From: Liopterus haemorrhoidalis
Lineage: Eukaryota > Arthropoda > Insecta > Coleoptera > Dytiscidae
Assembly: GCA_963971575.1 (NCBI GenBank)
Contig: OZ020611.1
Location: forward strand, 23,109,279-23,173,278
Direction: 5' to 3'
DNA: 64,000 nt
In this document: positions 45,622 to 55,288 of the stretch, in pieces
How the letters are laid out: the number at the start of each line of letters is the position of its first letter
Position numbering within the stretch: position 1 is the stretch's first letter
Position numbers and translations under genes: made by a program
Notes under the pieces: model-generated
Database searches by the model: none
Told to the model about the DNA's origin: nothing
Seen by the model: the letters and a program-made list of their open reading frames with translations, nothing else

Positions 45622-47045
45622 GTTGATTCGTTCATTTGTCATTGAACAGACTTCTTTATAAAACTGAACTTTATAAGTGTTTGCTTAATTAAGTCGCTTA
45701 ACTGGCGCGGATCTACGAGGAAAGTTTACAAAAACTAAGAAACTTTTTGAACAAACTGTTTTATTGCTTTCGAAAATATTCGCTGATTTCGAAAGATTTA
45801 TATATTTTTGCATGCGTTGAAACCAATTCTCGAAACATTTGTTCCACTCTGAAGTTGGTATTTCAAAAACATAGTTTTCGAAGTCTTCAACAATTGAAAA
45901 TCGCTGTCCACGCATTTTTTGTTTGACATTGGGGAACAAAAAAAAAGTCGTTAGGGGATAAATCAGGTGAATACGTGCAATGAGACATTAATTCGATGTT
46001 TTTCTTCTTCAAATAATCAATTGTTTGACATCCTATGTGGGAGCTTGTATTGTAATTATGAAGAATGATGCGATGTTATTGGTTGTTTATCGTCGATGAC
46101 TTCTGGCAAACAAATTGTTGTATACCATTCAGCATTAACTGTTCTCCGATCCTCTAAAGGTATGGTTGCGACATGTCTAGTACAACCGAAGAAACAAGCG
46201 ATCATTTTATTGGAAGTGCTTAGTAAACGAACAACTCTTGTAGGTTAAGGTTCATTTTGGAAGACCCAAACAGTGGATTGTTGCTTAGTCTCCGGTTCAT
46301 ATTAATAAATCCAAGTTTCGTCACCTGTAATGATGTTGTATACGGATTTTTCAGTGCCTAGGTTGAATTTTTTTAGCATTCCCTTACACCAATCAACACG
46401 AGCCTTTTTTTGAACTTCGGTCAAATTATACGGAATCCATCGGGAACAGATCTTTTTCACAGCTAAATGTTCATGTAAAATCAAATGTATTGCAGTCTGC
46501 GATATGCCAAAGGATGACTCTATCTCACGGTAAGTCACATGCCGATCTTCTTCAATCATTTTGCGCATAGCATCGATGTTTTTTTGAATCACAACCGATT
46601 TTGGTTGACCTTCATGAAATTCATCACTGACGGACGTACGACCACGACGAAATTCTGCAAACCAATTGTAAACAGTCTTTTCTAATGGTGCTTCATTACC
46701 AAAAGTTGAACGAAGCAAATCTATGCATTGTTGTTGAGTTAGGCCTTCACTAAAATCGTAAAAAATCATCCAACGAAAACTTTCACGAGTAACATCCATT
46801 TTTTTACTTGTTTTTATTAACGCTCACTCGGTCAATTTATAAGCTGCCACTGATTTCACAATAACAAATGTCAAATTTTACAAAGATAGTAATGACATTT
46901 CAATATTGCCATCTAGTGGTTGTTTGTAAGAACATAAAAGGTACTTGTAAGTAGATTGTTGATTCATTCATTTATTATTGAACAGACTTTTTTATTAAAC
47001 TAAACTTTGTATGTGTTTGCTTAATTAAGCCGCTTAACTGGCATG
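45622..47045 (-). mobile_element. Mariner remnant between ~87-bp direct repeats
   Basis: GTTGATTCGTTCATTTGTCA...TTAAGTCGCTTAACTGGC at 45622-45708 is repeated in the same orientation at 46958-47045 (GTTGATTCATTCATTTATTA...TTAAGCCGCTTAACTGGC). A dead mariner transposase lies between. Mariner termini are normally inverted and ~30 bases, so these direct repeats are not its own ends. Confidence 0.65.
45700..46799 (-). pseudogene. SETMAR-like mariner transposase, broken
   Basis: An intact opening of 165 residues from the ATG at 46799 holds HTH1 (FRWMIFYDFSEGLTQQQCID), HTH2 (DRHVTYREIESSFGISQTAI), the linker CSRWIPYNLTEVQKKARVDW and the first catalytic motif NIITGDETWIY, then a stop. The frame continues with YEPETKQQSTVWVFQNEP, another stop, then MIACFFGCTRHVATIPLEDR. 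The HDN motif (second Asp) is garbled. HCTYSPDLSPNDFF (third Asp) is followed by a frameshift into FPNVKQKMRGQRFSIVEDFE, ending RMQKYINL. At least two stops and two frame changes make it inactive. Confidence 0.85.
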
Positions 47046-47180
47046 GTTCTATCGGGCGCCTTCATCAAGACGGGGCATTGGGTCCGGACCCATCGCCCCC
47101 TTTCTTAAGACGGCCCTGGAGTCAAGAACAGATTATTAAATTTTAAATGATACTACTAGGTCAAAGATCACATCTACAAG

Positions 47181-47723
47181 CAGGGCCGGCGCTAGGCATG
47201 TGCGGTCGCACATGGCCTCGCGGCCCAACAGGTCTTGCGCATGGTGCGAACTTTCTGAACCGCGCTTACTCGCGTACACCAAACTCCCATCTAAATTGTA
47301 TATGTAGTTTTCGAGATGCTGAAATTAGAAAGAAGAAAGCGGGTGGGGTGCTTTGCATCAGCTGTGAAGCGCTGTGATTCCCCGAATACGAGAGAAAATC
47401 ACACAGCCGAAAGTTGTTATTGAAGATGCCACAGAAAAAACATAGTGTAACATGCACTAAATGTATCCCTCATTAAAATATAAACATTTGAAACATTATA
47501 GGAGTATCTAATATGTAAACATAGCGTGGTAGGGGACAGCACCAGGTAAGGAAAATTACATTTTGACTGATGTATCTCGTTCATTCCGTCCTTTTGCGTG
47601 GTCCATCATTATTGATCCAGCCCTTTTTGACCACCGCGACAATATAAATTTTTCTTGTCAATCTCGCACATGGCCTCGCGCCTGCCCTGGCACATGGCCT
47701 CGCAAATCCTAGCGCCGATCCTG
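47181..47723. mobile_element. hAT-type MITE, 543 bp, in a secreted-gene promoter
   Basis: Ends CAGGGCCGGCGCTAGGC and, reversed, CCTAGCGCCGATCCTG are imperfect inverted repeats. Flanking 8-mers TCTACAAG (47173-47180) and TCTTCAAG (47724-47731) differ at one base. GCACATGGCCTCGCG-type motifs repeat near both ends. It lies between conserved upstream blocks of the MFKL gene that starts at 47834, about 110 bases before the ATG. Confidence 0.8.
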
Positions 47724-47731
47724 TCTTCAAG

Positions 47732-47833
47732 TTTCTAAATTCATTAGTACAATTTTAATTATTGATAAGTACTAAGTCAGTACTTATCAGTCAGTACTTA
47801 TCAGTCAGTACTACTGACTGTATATTAGTAAGA
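47732..47833 (+). promoter_or_regulatory. Leader of second MFKL gene with AGTACTTATCAGTC repeats
   Basis: TTTAATTATTGATAAGTACT at 47754 matches the first MFKL gene. It is followed by about three tandem copies of a CAGTACTTATCAGTCAGTAC-type unit absent from that gene, then TATTAGTAAGAATG. ATTGATAA is at 47761-47768, and TTATCA in each unit adds inverse GATA sites. Confidence 0.5.
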
Positions 47834-48109
47834 ATGTTCAAGTTAATATTATTTCTCTCATTGCTAACTTTGGCAATATGTGAAGAAGATAGTACACCCA
47901 CAAAAATATATAAAAGCATCAAACATGGAGTGGAGAAGGGAAAGAATTTGACATACTCTGCTGTGAATTATGTGGCTGGAAAAGTGAAATATGTAACTAG
48001 TTCCGTTTCTGAAAAGTTGTCAAACCTGAAGGACTCTGTACTGGATAAATCAAGATATCCTGAAGGTAAATTGTTTGATGAACATTTCAAAGAAGAGAGC
48101 TTATGCTAA
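47834..48109 (+). CDS. Secreted helical protein, MFKL family member 2
   Basis: A 91-residue protein with a signal peptide identical to that of 42851 (MFKLILFLSLLTLAIC), then EEDSTPTKIYKSIKHGVEKG and KYVTSSVSEKLSNLKDSVLD. One helical repeat fewer than its paralogue. The shared LFDEHFKE is followed by ESLC and a stop. Aligning the DNA with member 1 (AGATCTTACGTTAATTTGTA versus AGAGCTTATGCTAATTTTTA) shows a one-base loss that shifts the last few codons, replacing the RSYVNL tail. Helentron-like repeat sequence starts immediately after the stop, so the original 3' end and polyadenylation site are lost. It may still be expressed, but may also be an early pseudogene. Confidence 0.65.
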   Translation: MFKLILFLSLLTLAICEEDSTPTKIYKSIKHGVEKGKNLTYSAVNYVAGKVKYVTSSVSEKLSNLKDSVLDKSRYPEGKLFDEHFKEESLC

Positions 48110-48114
48110 TTTTT

Positions 48115-48960
48115 AGGGTTTTGTAGGTATGACCACCAAAAAACCCTTATCTTATAACGTCACTCATGTGTCTGTCTGTTTGTACGGTAGAAATTGTAGC
48201 CAAACGGCTTAACATAAAGAGTTGAAATTTGGTATGCTAATACAACTCTTTGACCCACATATAGGCAAAATACTGAGAGTTCAAAAAACGCATCCCCAGA
48301 TAAATATAAACAAATATGTAATTAAAGAAAAAATAAATATTTTTTTTAAATTATGGGAGGGGTATCAAATATAACCTCTTAATGAGTAGATAGGCAAGAC
48401 AATTTTTATTTTTGAAAAATCAATTTTTTTGAAGGATTATTTGCCAAAAATATGTAAAAAAACTTTTGTACCCAGCCCTATTTTTCAGAGGGGTTGATCT
48501 ATAAATATGAAAAAAATCTCCATAATGTACATTGATAGGAACCGGAATAGTTTAATAGGAATTTTTGATGAGATTAGTTTTTCGAAAACTATCGATTTTT
48601 TTGTGTGGCTGAAAAAAATAATTATTTATTTAAAATTTATTGTGTAGTATCAAAAGAAAGCTCTTAAAACGTAGATTAAGGAACAAAAATTAGTTCGTTT
48701 CTTTTAAGACGATTTTAGTCAAAAATGTGCCAAAATTGTCTTGTCCCGCCCATTTTTACCCAAGGGGGTTAAATTAAAAATCTGAAAAAATTATAGGTAA
48801 TGTACATTGATCTGAGCCGGAAACGTACGAGAAGAATTTTTGATTAGATTTCGGTTTTGGAAAATATTTCTGTTTTTGTGTTTTTGACAAAATTATTTAT
48901 TTTTTTAATTCATGGCTAAATTATGGCTAATTTATATAAAAATAAATCGTTTATAGAAGT
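48115..48960 (+). mobile_element. Helentron-like repeat directly after MFKL member 2
   Basis: TTTTTAGGGTTTTGTAGGTA then TGACCACCAAAAAACCCTTA (5' hairpin), GTGTCTGTCTGTTTGT, and AATTGTAGCCAAACGGCTTA. Two GTATCAAA-type half-repeats follow. The 3' hairpin is missing because mariner copy 2 and other sequence follow. Confidence 0.55.
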
Positions 48961-48984
48961 GAAATATGTATAAAACAAATAGTA

Positions 48985-49907
48985 TAAGGTGTCTCAAAAG
49001 AAATTTTATATTTTTTTAGCTTACTGCGTGAACGCAACGTATCCGAGGGGCGCGGGGGTTATGTCAATCGGTAGCCTGGCTCTTGGGAATATACTCGCTA
49101 TGGAGCGTTTCTCGGGAGCAGACCGCGCGTTATGCGTGCGAGAGTTTTACAAAAACGGTGATTCGGCGACTGTAGCGCGTAGAAAATTCTGCAGTATTCG
49201 AGGTTTTCGCCACTTAAATGATGCGCCAAGCATTCCTCTCATTCGACATTGGGTTAAAAAGTTTGAAGAGACTGGTACAACGCTGGATAAATCAAAATCC
49301 GGGCGACCTAGGTCATCAAGAACGGTAGAAAACGTGGAGAATGTTAATCAGTCTGTTCGTGACGACCCGAACCTTTCAATTCGGAAGCGCGCAAGTGCTT
49401 TAAATGTACATAGATCATCATTACATCGCATTATGCACAAAGACCTAAAGCTGCACCCCTACAAAATTCAATTGGTGCAAGAATTAAAGCCCCAAGATGC
49501 CAGTCAGAGGCTTAATTTCGTAAATCAGGTGATTGAGCGATTTTCAACGTTTACCAACATTTTGTTGGCCTCCACGCAGTCCAGATTTAACCCCTATGGA
49601 CTTTTTCCTATGGGGTTATCTTAAATCTAAAGTTTACGCCAATAAACCGACTTCACTGGCGCATTTGAAAGAAAATATCCGTCACGAAATGGCAGCCATC
49701 CCTGAGTCCACCTGCCGAGACGTCATAAGTAATTTTACTGTTCGATTAAATGCCGAGAACGCGAGGGTCTACATTTAGACGATATTATTTTTAAGAAATA
49801 AATCCCCAAAAAGTGTATTTTAATAATTAATAAACATTTTTTCTATATACGGCTTACTTTTTTTTTAATCGATCCACTAAATATAAAATTTCTTTTGAGA
49901 CACCTTG
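48985..49907 (+). mobile_element. Internally deleted mariner-type element, copy 2
   Basis: Terminal repeats AAGGTGTCTCAAAAGAAATT and their reverse complement are flanked by TA, identical in type to 11942-12701. The N-terminal half is open: MERFSGADRALCVREFYKNG (a DUF4817-like HTH), FEETGTTLDKSKSGRPRSSR, then SIRKRASALNVHRSSLHRIM (second HTH). The frame then jumps from QVIERFSTFTNILLA into PRSPDLTPMDFF-coding sequence in another frame, losing the first and second catalytic Asps. About 40 C-terminal residues remain. Confidence 0.88.
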
Positions 49908-49994
49908 TATAACAGAACTATATATTGCGGCGGACGAGATCTACATCAATAGTATCTCTCCGCCAATGTGACTTAAGTTACATTACGCATTCAT

Positions 49995-50125
49995 TGAGCG
50001 TTCGCAGACACTGCATCACTTTATAACCAAAATTGTTATTTAGTTAAATCTAAATCAATATATATTTAACATTTTCTGAAATTTGTGAGTGGTCCAATAA
50101 TAAAATGAATTTAAATCTTTTAAAA
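49995..50125 (+). repeat. Block shared with 18515-18650
   Basis: CATCACTTTATAACCAAAAT, then AAATCTAAATCAATATATAT and TTTGTGAGTGGTCCAATAAT, is nearly identical in both places. No coding content and no inverted ends seen. Confidence 0.6.
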
Positions 50126-50450
50126 TCGGTACTCGAATGAAAGCTAAAAATTTCTAAATCGTTTTTTACTTTTGTTGGGGTGTCTTTTCCATGACTATCT
50201 GCCTGCACCAGTGGTTTTCAGCCAGGGTATCGCCGCATCCTGCCGGAGGCATATGAAAGGCTAACTCCGCAGAATTAATGGGGCTGTCATACAAAGAAAT
50301 AAGAGTAGGGAGCCTTGCATTTTTAATTTTTTACATTAGGTGCTCTAATCATCTTAAAAAGGTTAAAAACCACTGGTATACTAATTAAATACATGAGTGT
50401 GGTATCAAATGAAAGCTACTGATACCTAAATTAACAACAAAAAATATATA

Positions 50451-52021
50451 CAGTATTGGCCATAAAGATTGCAACTTTTAACATTTTTCAATTTTTCAAA
50501 TTTAAATAATAATATTGGAAAATAAATACTCTTAGTTCTATAATTTAATCATATTTTGTCTGTTACATCAATCAATAGTCAAATAATCTGACTTACAGAT
50601 TAATAATAAATTATTTCTTCATTTTTGTTTGGACAAAAATATTGCAACTACTTGAATTTTCTTGTTATATGCAGGTTTTATCCATAAATAATATGTTGTG
50701 CACAAGTAATATTTCAGTTTATATTTGTCAATCACGGGTCGTAGTAAAACTGTTTCAAGTGAAATTAGAAACTTAATAATTTCTGGTTTTAAATACGAGC
50801 TGCTGCAAAATGTGATTTTACAAAATTTAAATGTTCCTAAATCTACTCTGTCGCGAATTATAAAACGATTTCGAGAAGAAGGTACGTTTGAAGTTTAAAA
50901 AATTCCAGGATGGCCACGAAAAACTACAAAACGAACTGATAAGAAAATTATTTATTTATCTACCAATAACCCCCTTTCTGTCATCGGAGAAAATGTTGTG
51001 CCTTTTGCCACAAATGGATTAAGAAAACATCTCAACAAGAACTATTCGCAGAAAATTAGTTAGTGAGGGTCTTTTTAATCGCCGTTCTGCTAAAAAACCA
51101 CTTCAATCCAAAAATAATGAGAAGGCCCGATTAGAATTTGCTAAAAATCATATTGACTGGACTGTGGATCAATGGAAAAAAGTTATTTTTAGTGATGAAT
51201 TTAAGTTCAATTTGTTTAAAAGTGATGGTGTAAGTTACGTTAGGAGGCCTGCTAATAAAAGATTAGTTCAAAAATACACCTTGCCAACAGTTAAACATGG
51301 CGGAAGCGGTGTGATGGTATGGGCTGTTTCTCGGGATATGGTATGGGTTCTCTATACAACATTGAAGGAATAATGGATCGATTTAAACATAAAGACATCC
51401 TTCAGAATGTTATGGAACCTTATTATGATGAGTTCATGCCTTTAAAACATATTTTTCAGCATGATAATGACCCAAAACATTCTTCGAAGTTGGTCAAAAA
51501 ATGATTCGAGGATTCAAAAATTAACGTAATGACTTGGCCGTCACAGTCACCCGATTTAAATCTAATAGAAAACCTTTGGGAGATTGTCGATAGAAAGATT
51601 AGAAACAAAACGCATTCAAATATTGAAGATTTGTTTAAAGCTTTGCAGGGTGCCTGGTCTAATATGGATAATGAAATGATCACGAAATTATTTGAATCAA
51701 TACCGAAAAGATATCGGGAAGTTATAAATACTGGTGGTTACTATACAAAATATTAAAAATGATCTGTTAATAATAATTCATTTTCTTAATTAAAAAAAAA
51801 AAAGATTTTTTTAAGAGTTGTTGCTATCTTTATGTAATGTCCAGGTAAAAATAATAAATACTATAAAAAAAATAGAATTTACTATTAAAATTTAATTTTT
51901 TACTATAATATATATAGGGGATTATTAAAGGTAACAATTACATTTTTTTATTTTAAAAATATTGAATAGAATAAAAATAAAAGAGGATTATCAAAAGTTG
52001 CTATCTTTATGGCCAATACTG
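50451..52021 (+). mobile_element. Tc1-like element, 1571 bp
   Basis: Ends CAGTATTGGCCATAAAGATT and, reversed, CTATCTTTATGGCCAATACTG are flanked by TA, at the size of a complete Tc1-like transposon. It is inserted in a Helentron-like repeat, remnants of which flank both sides (50380-50448 and 52024-52160). The transposase is present almost end to end but broken. Confidence 0.88.
50755..51756 (+). pseudogene. Tc1 transposase (DD34E type), multiply broken
   Basis: SKTVSSEIRNLIISGFKYEL and PKSTLSRIIKRFREEG (paired-type HTH), a stop at about 50896, and PGWPRKTTKRTDKKI (the GRPRKT-like GRPR motif). After a frame change comes STRTIRRKLVSEGLFNRRSA. Catalytic motifs are WKKVIFSDEFKFNLF (first Asp), IFQHDNDPKHSSK (second Asp) and SQSPDLNLIENLWEIVDRKI (Glu in LNLIENLW). 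The frame breaks near 51320, and there is a TGA at 51502-51504. No ATG remains where the first Met is expected (ACGGGTCGTAGT). All catalytic residues are recognisable, so this is a fairly young pseudogene. Confidence 0.88.
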
Positions 52022-52414
52022 TATATATATTTGAAAAAAAATATTTTGACTAGATTTTTGCCCTATGTCTAAAATATGTCTAAAAACTTTTGTCCCGCAC
52101 TTTATTTCCCAGAAGGGTCGGAAAATGGGACAAGGAAATAAAGTTTGTTCGATTACGTTGTATTTCAATATATGGGTATGTTTAGGCTCTTAAACACGAC
52201 CCTGTTATCAGTTTTCCGAAATTTTGATTGTCTACCCCTTTATTACTTCTAAACATAATTCGGTTTTTAGGGTTTCGCATGCATGCATGTTTTTCACAAA
52301 AAATCTAGTTTTTAAAGAAATTTTGTGGTGTGCTTGCCAACAAAAAAACACAACTTATATTTTTTTAAATTATTATTTTTATTTTTTTCCTGTAATTATT
52401 AAATATGAATAACT

Positions 52415-52645
52415 TAAGTTCAGAGGTTCATGCAACAAAAGAGACTCAGGTCATGTGATGAGGAGGGGGGAAAAGCACATTGGGAGAAAAATTTTGGAAA
52501 TGAAGGTAGAGGGTAAGAGGAAGGCCCTAAACGGAGGTGGAACGAATACCTTAGACGAATGGAAAGACAGAATTGAATGGAGAAGAATGATAGAAACAGC
52601 GACCCCATATGACATGGGATAAGCTAGGGAAGAAGAAGAACTTAA
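52415..52645 (+). pseudogene. LINE 3' end with (GAA)n tail
   Basis: Reads HVMRRGEKHIGRKILEMKVE then GKRK. After a frameshift it continues DEWKDRIEWRRMIETATPYD then MG and a stop, followed by GGGAAGAAGAAGAA. This is the C-terminal end of ORF2 in RTE-like LINEs (H..RR...I...GKR..GRP..RW....W) with a short tandem-repeat tail instead of poly-A. Only the last ~75 residues remain. Confidence 0.7.
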
Positions 52646-52649
52646 GTTC

Positions 52650-53150
52650 AGGGGCGTATCCAGAAATTTTTCAAGGGGGGGGATTTAAAAAAAAAGTTGT
52701 GAATGATATCCCCCCCCAGGATGTTTGTGAAATATGATAAAAAAAAAAATTTCTTTCATAATAAATTACTTATTATCAAAGATTAACAGAATATCATAGC
52801 CAAAATCACAGTAAATGAAATTAAACTTATTTTAAAGTAATTATTTCTTATAATATAACTAACGAAAAATAACAATTAATAAAGAGTTAAGTACTAACAA
52901 AGATCACAGTAAATAAAATTAAACCCTTATTCAAAAAAAATTCTTTCTTATAAGTAAAGAAATATAGCAATTAACAGAAAAAAAACAGTCAAAATCGTTC
53001 ATAACCAAAATCACAATAAATGAAATTAAATTCGTGTAATAAACTTAATAATAGTAATAAACTAATTACAAGATGCAAAGCAATTGTATGATAAATGAAA
53101 ATAATATTTTAAATAAACTTTTAAATTAATATTCGGCAAGGCATTTTTTT
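52650..53150. other. No gene; internal GATTAACAGAATATCATAGC-type repetition
   Basis: Four loosely repeated blocks of the form CAAAATCACAGTAAATGAAA then TTAAACTTATT (52800, 52902, 53003) give a ~100-bp degenerate tandem structure. A GC-rich GGGGGGGGATTT/CCCCCCCCAGG pair at 52676-52725 may be a decayed MITE. Confidence 0.45.
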
Positions 53151-53159
53151 CATTTCTTC

Positions 53160-54093
53160 TAATACTCCGTCGACCTATTTGTATACCAACCTGAACAGGT
53201 ACTTGTATAAAATACATTCTAGCAGCAGAGTAGAAATAACTTGGCCTAATATTTTCTAACAGAGATATTATTTATCATGACCATGGAAACGTTACATATA
53301 ACTATGAAATAATAGATACTAAGAAAAAAATTCAAAAATTTTTTCAAAATTTTTTCGTTTTATCAATTAAATTTTTTTGAAATATTTTTCTGTTAAATTT
53401 TCGCAAAAACCTGAAAATCGACACGAGTAAACTCCCATTTTTAGTCAACCGATTTTCACCAAAAGTTGGTCAACTCGTGCCATTGGTATAAAAAGCTTAA
53501 ATATGAAGTTTCATAAAAATCTTTTTAGCCAAATTTGCTCTGCACGTGTACACAGACAGACAGACGGATGGACAGACAAAAAAACAGACAGACATCATGC
53601 TAAAAATAGTCAAAACGTTATGTAGGGACCTCAATTCATGGAGATCCATCGAAATGTCAAAATCGGTATGATCACAATACTTCCATTTTTATGTTGACGG
53701 TCGGTAAAAATCAGTTGTGGCCACCACAGAACCGACCGCCATCACTAAGAATTTGTTTAATTTATGCTGCTTTATCAAAAAATGTCTCAAATAAAAGTTA
53801 TTAGTTATTGCTTTTGTAGCAACATTTTTGAAATAATTTTTTTCGAAATATTTCTCTGTAGTGAAATATTCGCAAAAATCTTAAAACCAACACGAGTAAA
53901 CTCCCATTTCTAGTTAACCGATATGTACCAAGAGTTGATCAACTCGTGCCATTGATGTCAAAAGCTTAAATATGAAATTTCATAAAAATCCTTTTAGCCG
54001 AATTTGCTCTGTACGTTTACACGGACCGACAGACAGACAGACTGACAGAGTGACCGACAGACATCATGCTAAAAATAGTCAAAACGTTATGTT

Positions 54094-54130
<37 letters not shown>

Positions 54131-54169
54131 TAGATAGACAGACTGACATACAGACAGACAGATTGACAT

Positions 54170-54230
<61 letters not shown>

Positions 54231-54436
54231 TAGGCAGGCAGACAGACAAGCAGACAGGCAGGCAGGCAGACATACAGACAGGCAGACAGACAATCTGACA
54301 GACCAACAGACATCATACTAATAATAGTCAAAACATTATGTAGGGACCTCAATTTGTGAAGATCCATCGAAATCTCGAAATGTCAAAATCGGTATGATCA
54401 AAATACCTCCCTTATATATTTTGGCGGTCGGTAAAA
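53160..54436 (+). mobile_element. CAGA-rich Helentron-type repeats, two adjacent copies
   Basis: Copy 1 runs from about 53205 (AAAATACATTCTAGCAGCAG) to GACGGTCGGTAAAAATC at 53715. Copy 2 runs from AGTTGTGGCCACCACAGAAC at 53712 to GGCGGTCGGTAAAAATA at 54438. Both contain ACTCCCATTTCTAGTTAACC-type, GTCAACTCGTGCCATTG-type and CAGACAGACAG tracts. Related pieces lie at 28835, 35890-36040 and 16641. A tetranucleotide tract near conserved ends fits HINE-type elements. Confidence 0.5.
54094..54315. repeat. Long (CAGA)n microsatellite
   Basis: More than 200 bases of CAGA with scattered substitutions, expanded from the short CAGACAGACAG tract found at this place in other copies of the host repeat. Overlapping open frames rich in cysteine, leucine and serine are artefacts. 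Confidence 0.95.
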
Positions 54437-54439
54437 ATA

Positions 54440-54657
54440 TAGAAAATTATCATAACTGGTTTTATTTACAACTGTATAATATTTATTTAGTAAAAAAATT
54501 ATATAAAATTTCTTTATAATTGTTGTCAGTTGCTTCACAAGTTTATTTTTAATAATTGATAGGCTGAATCAGAGGTCATTTGCTAACATACTAGTGTCAA
54601 TTCATTGACACTCGTAGTGTTAATGAGTGGTTAGTAGCTTCAGTGATAAGTCCCAAA
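54440..54657 (+). promoter_or_regulatory. Conserved upstream region of the first MYLK gene
   Basis: It shares ATTATCATAACTGGTTT, ATATAAAA, CAATTGCTTCACAAG-like, GAGTCAGAGGTCATTTGCTA-like and AAAATGTATTTAAAAATATT blocks with 59890-60067. ATATAAAA at 54501-54508 may be the TATA box. ATTGATAG is at 54555-54562. A GTCAATTCATTGACACTCG inverted repeat is specific to this copy. Confidence 0.5.
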
Positions 54658-55017
54658 ATGTATTTAAAAATATTTATATTTCTGTCAATTTTGTGTTTGG
54701 TATACTGTCAGGAAGAAGATCATTTCATACGACAATTATTAACGATTACTAAAAAATCAGTTGTTCCAAGCGCAGCTGAAGACAATCTACTTAAACATTT
54801 TGCGGAAAGTACTCAAAAACCATATAAACCAACTACCGATTTTTAAATTTCAGAAAATGAAATGGAAGGTGTAGGAGGGCCAAAAGGCGAAAATGAAATG
54901 GAAGGTGCAGGAGTGCCAAAAGACAGAAATGAAAATTCTGGATCCAAAAATCAACCAGATCAAAAACAGGAAGAATCTGAAAACGAAATGACTACTGATA
55001 GTGAATACTATTCATAA
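54658..55017 (+). pseudogene. Secreted acidic-tail protein, MYLK copy 1, stop at codon 63
   Basis: Signal peptide MYLKIFIFLSILCLVYC, then QEEDHFIRQLLTITKKSVVP and STQKPYKPTTDF followed by TAA at 54844-54846. The very same frame continues for 56 codons (ENEMEGVGGPKG, then ENEMEGAGVPKD, then EESENEMTTDSEYYS) and ends at TAA 55015-55017. It matches the intact paralogue at 60068, which has DFSNSQ where this copy has DF-stop. The 12-codon ENEMEG...K unit is a tandem duplication peculiar to this copy. The stop may be a recent nonsense change, or a 62-residue product may be made. TTTCAG follows the stop, so a 3' splice site there is also possible. AAAGTAAGT follows the final stop, as in the paralogue. 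Confidence 0.7.
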
Positions 55018-55288
55018 ACTGAAAAATTATAGAAAAGTAAGTTGTTTCAATTTCTATTTTTACAATTGAATCTATATATCGTATACCCGCTACAGAAGTG
55101 ACATAACTAAAAACTGTACATTGGAATTTAAAGGAGAGTTTAAATGACGGTAAAATAAGTTTCATTATTAAATTTACCAGAACCATTTAAAATCTGTTTT
55201 TATAATTTAGTATTGTAGATTACAGCCAACTTGTGTGTTTATTTCTTATTTATCTGTAACTTCTTATTTAATAATTTAGATATATCTA

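Noticed and set aside
45622..47045. LTR retrotransposon with very short LTRs
   Set aside because: The content between the direct repeats is a mariner transposase. There is no primer-binding site, polypurine tract, gag or pol.
47147..47377. 76-codon open frame upstream of the MFKL gene as a coding exon
   Set aside because: It lies inside the GC-richer hAT MITE (47181-47723) and is not conserved upstream of the paralogue.
54079..54367. Cysteine-rich minus-strand open frames resembling a cysteine-rich peptide
   Set aside because: They translate the CAGA/TCTG microsatellite (repeating CLSV). No signal peptide or polyadenylation context supports a gene.
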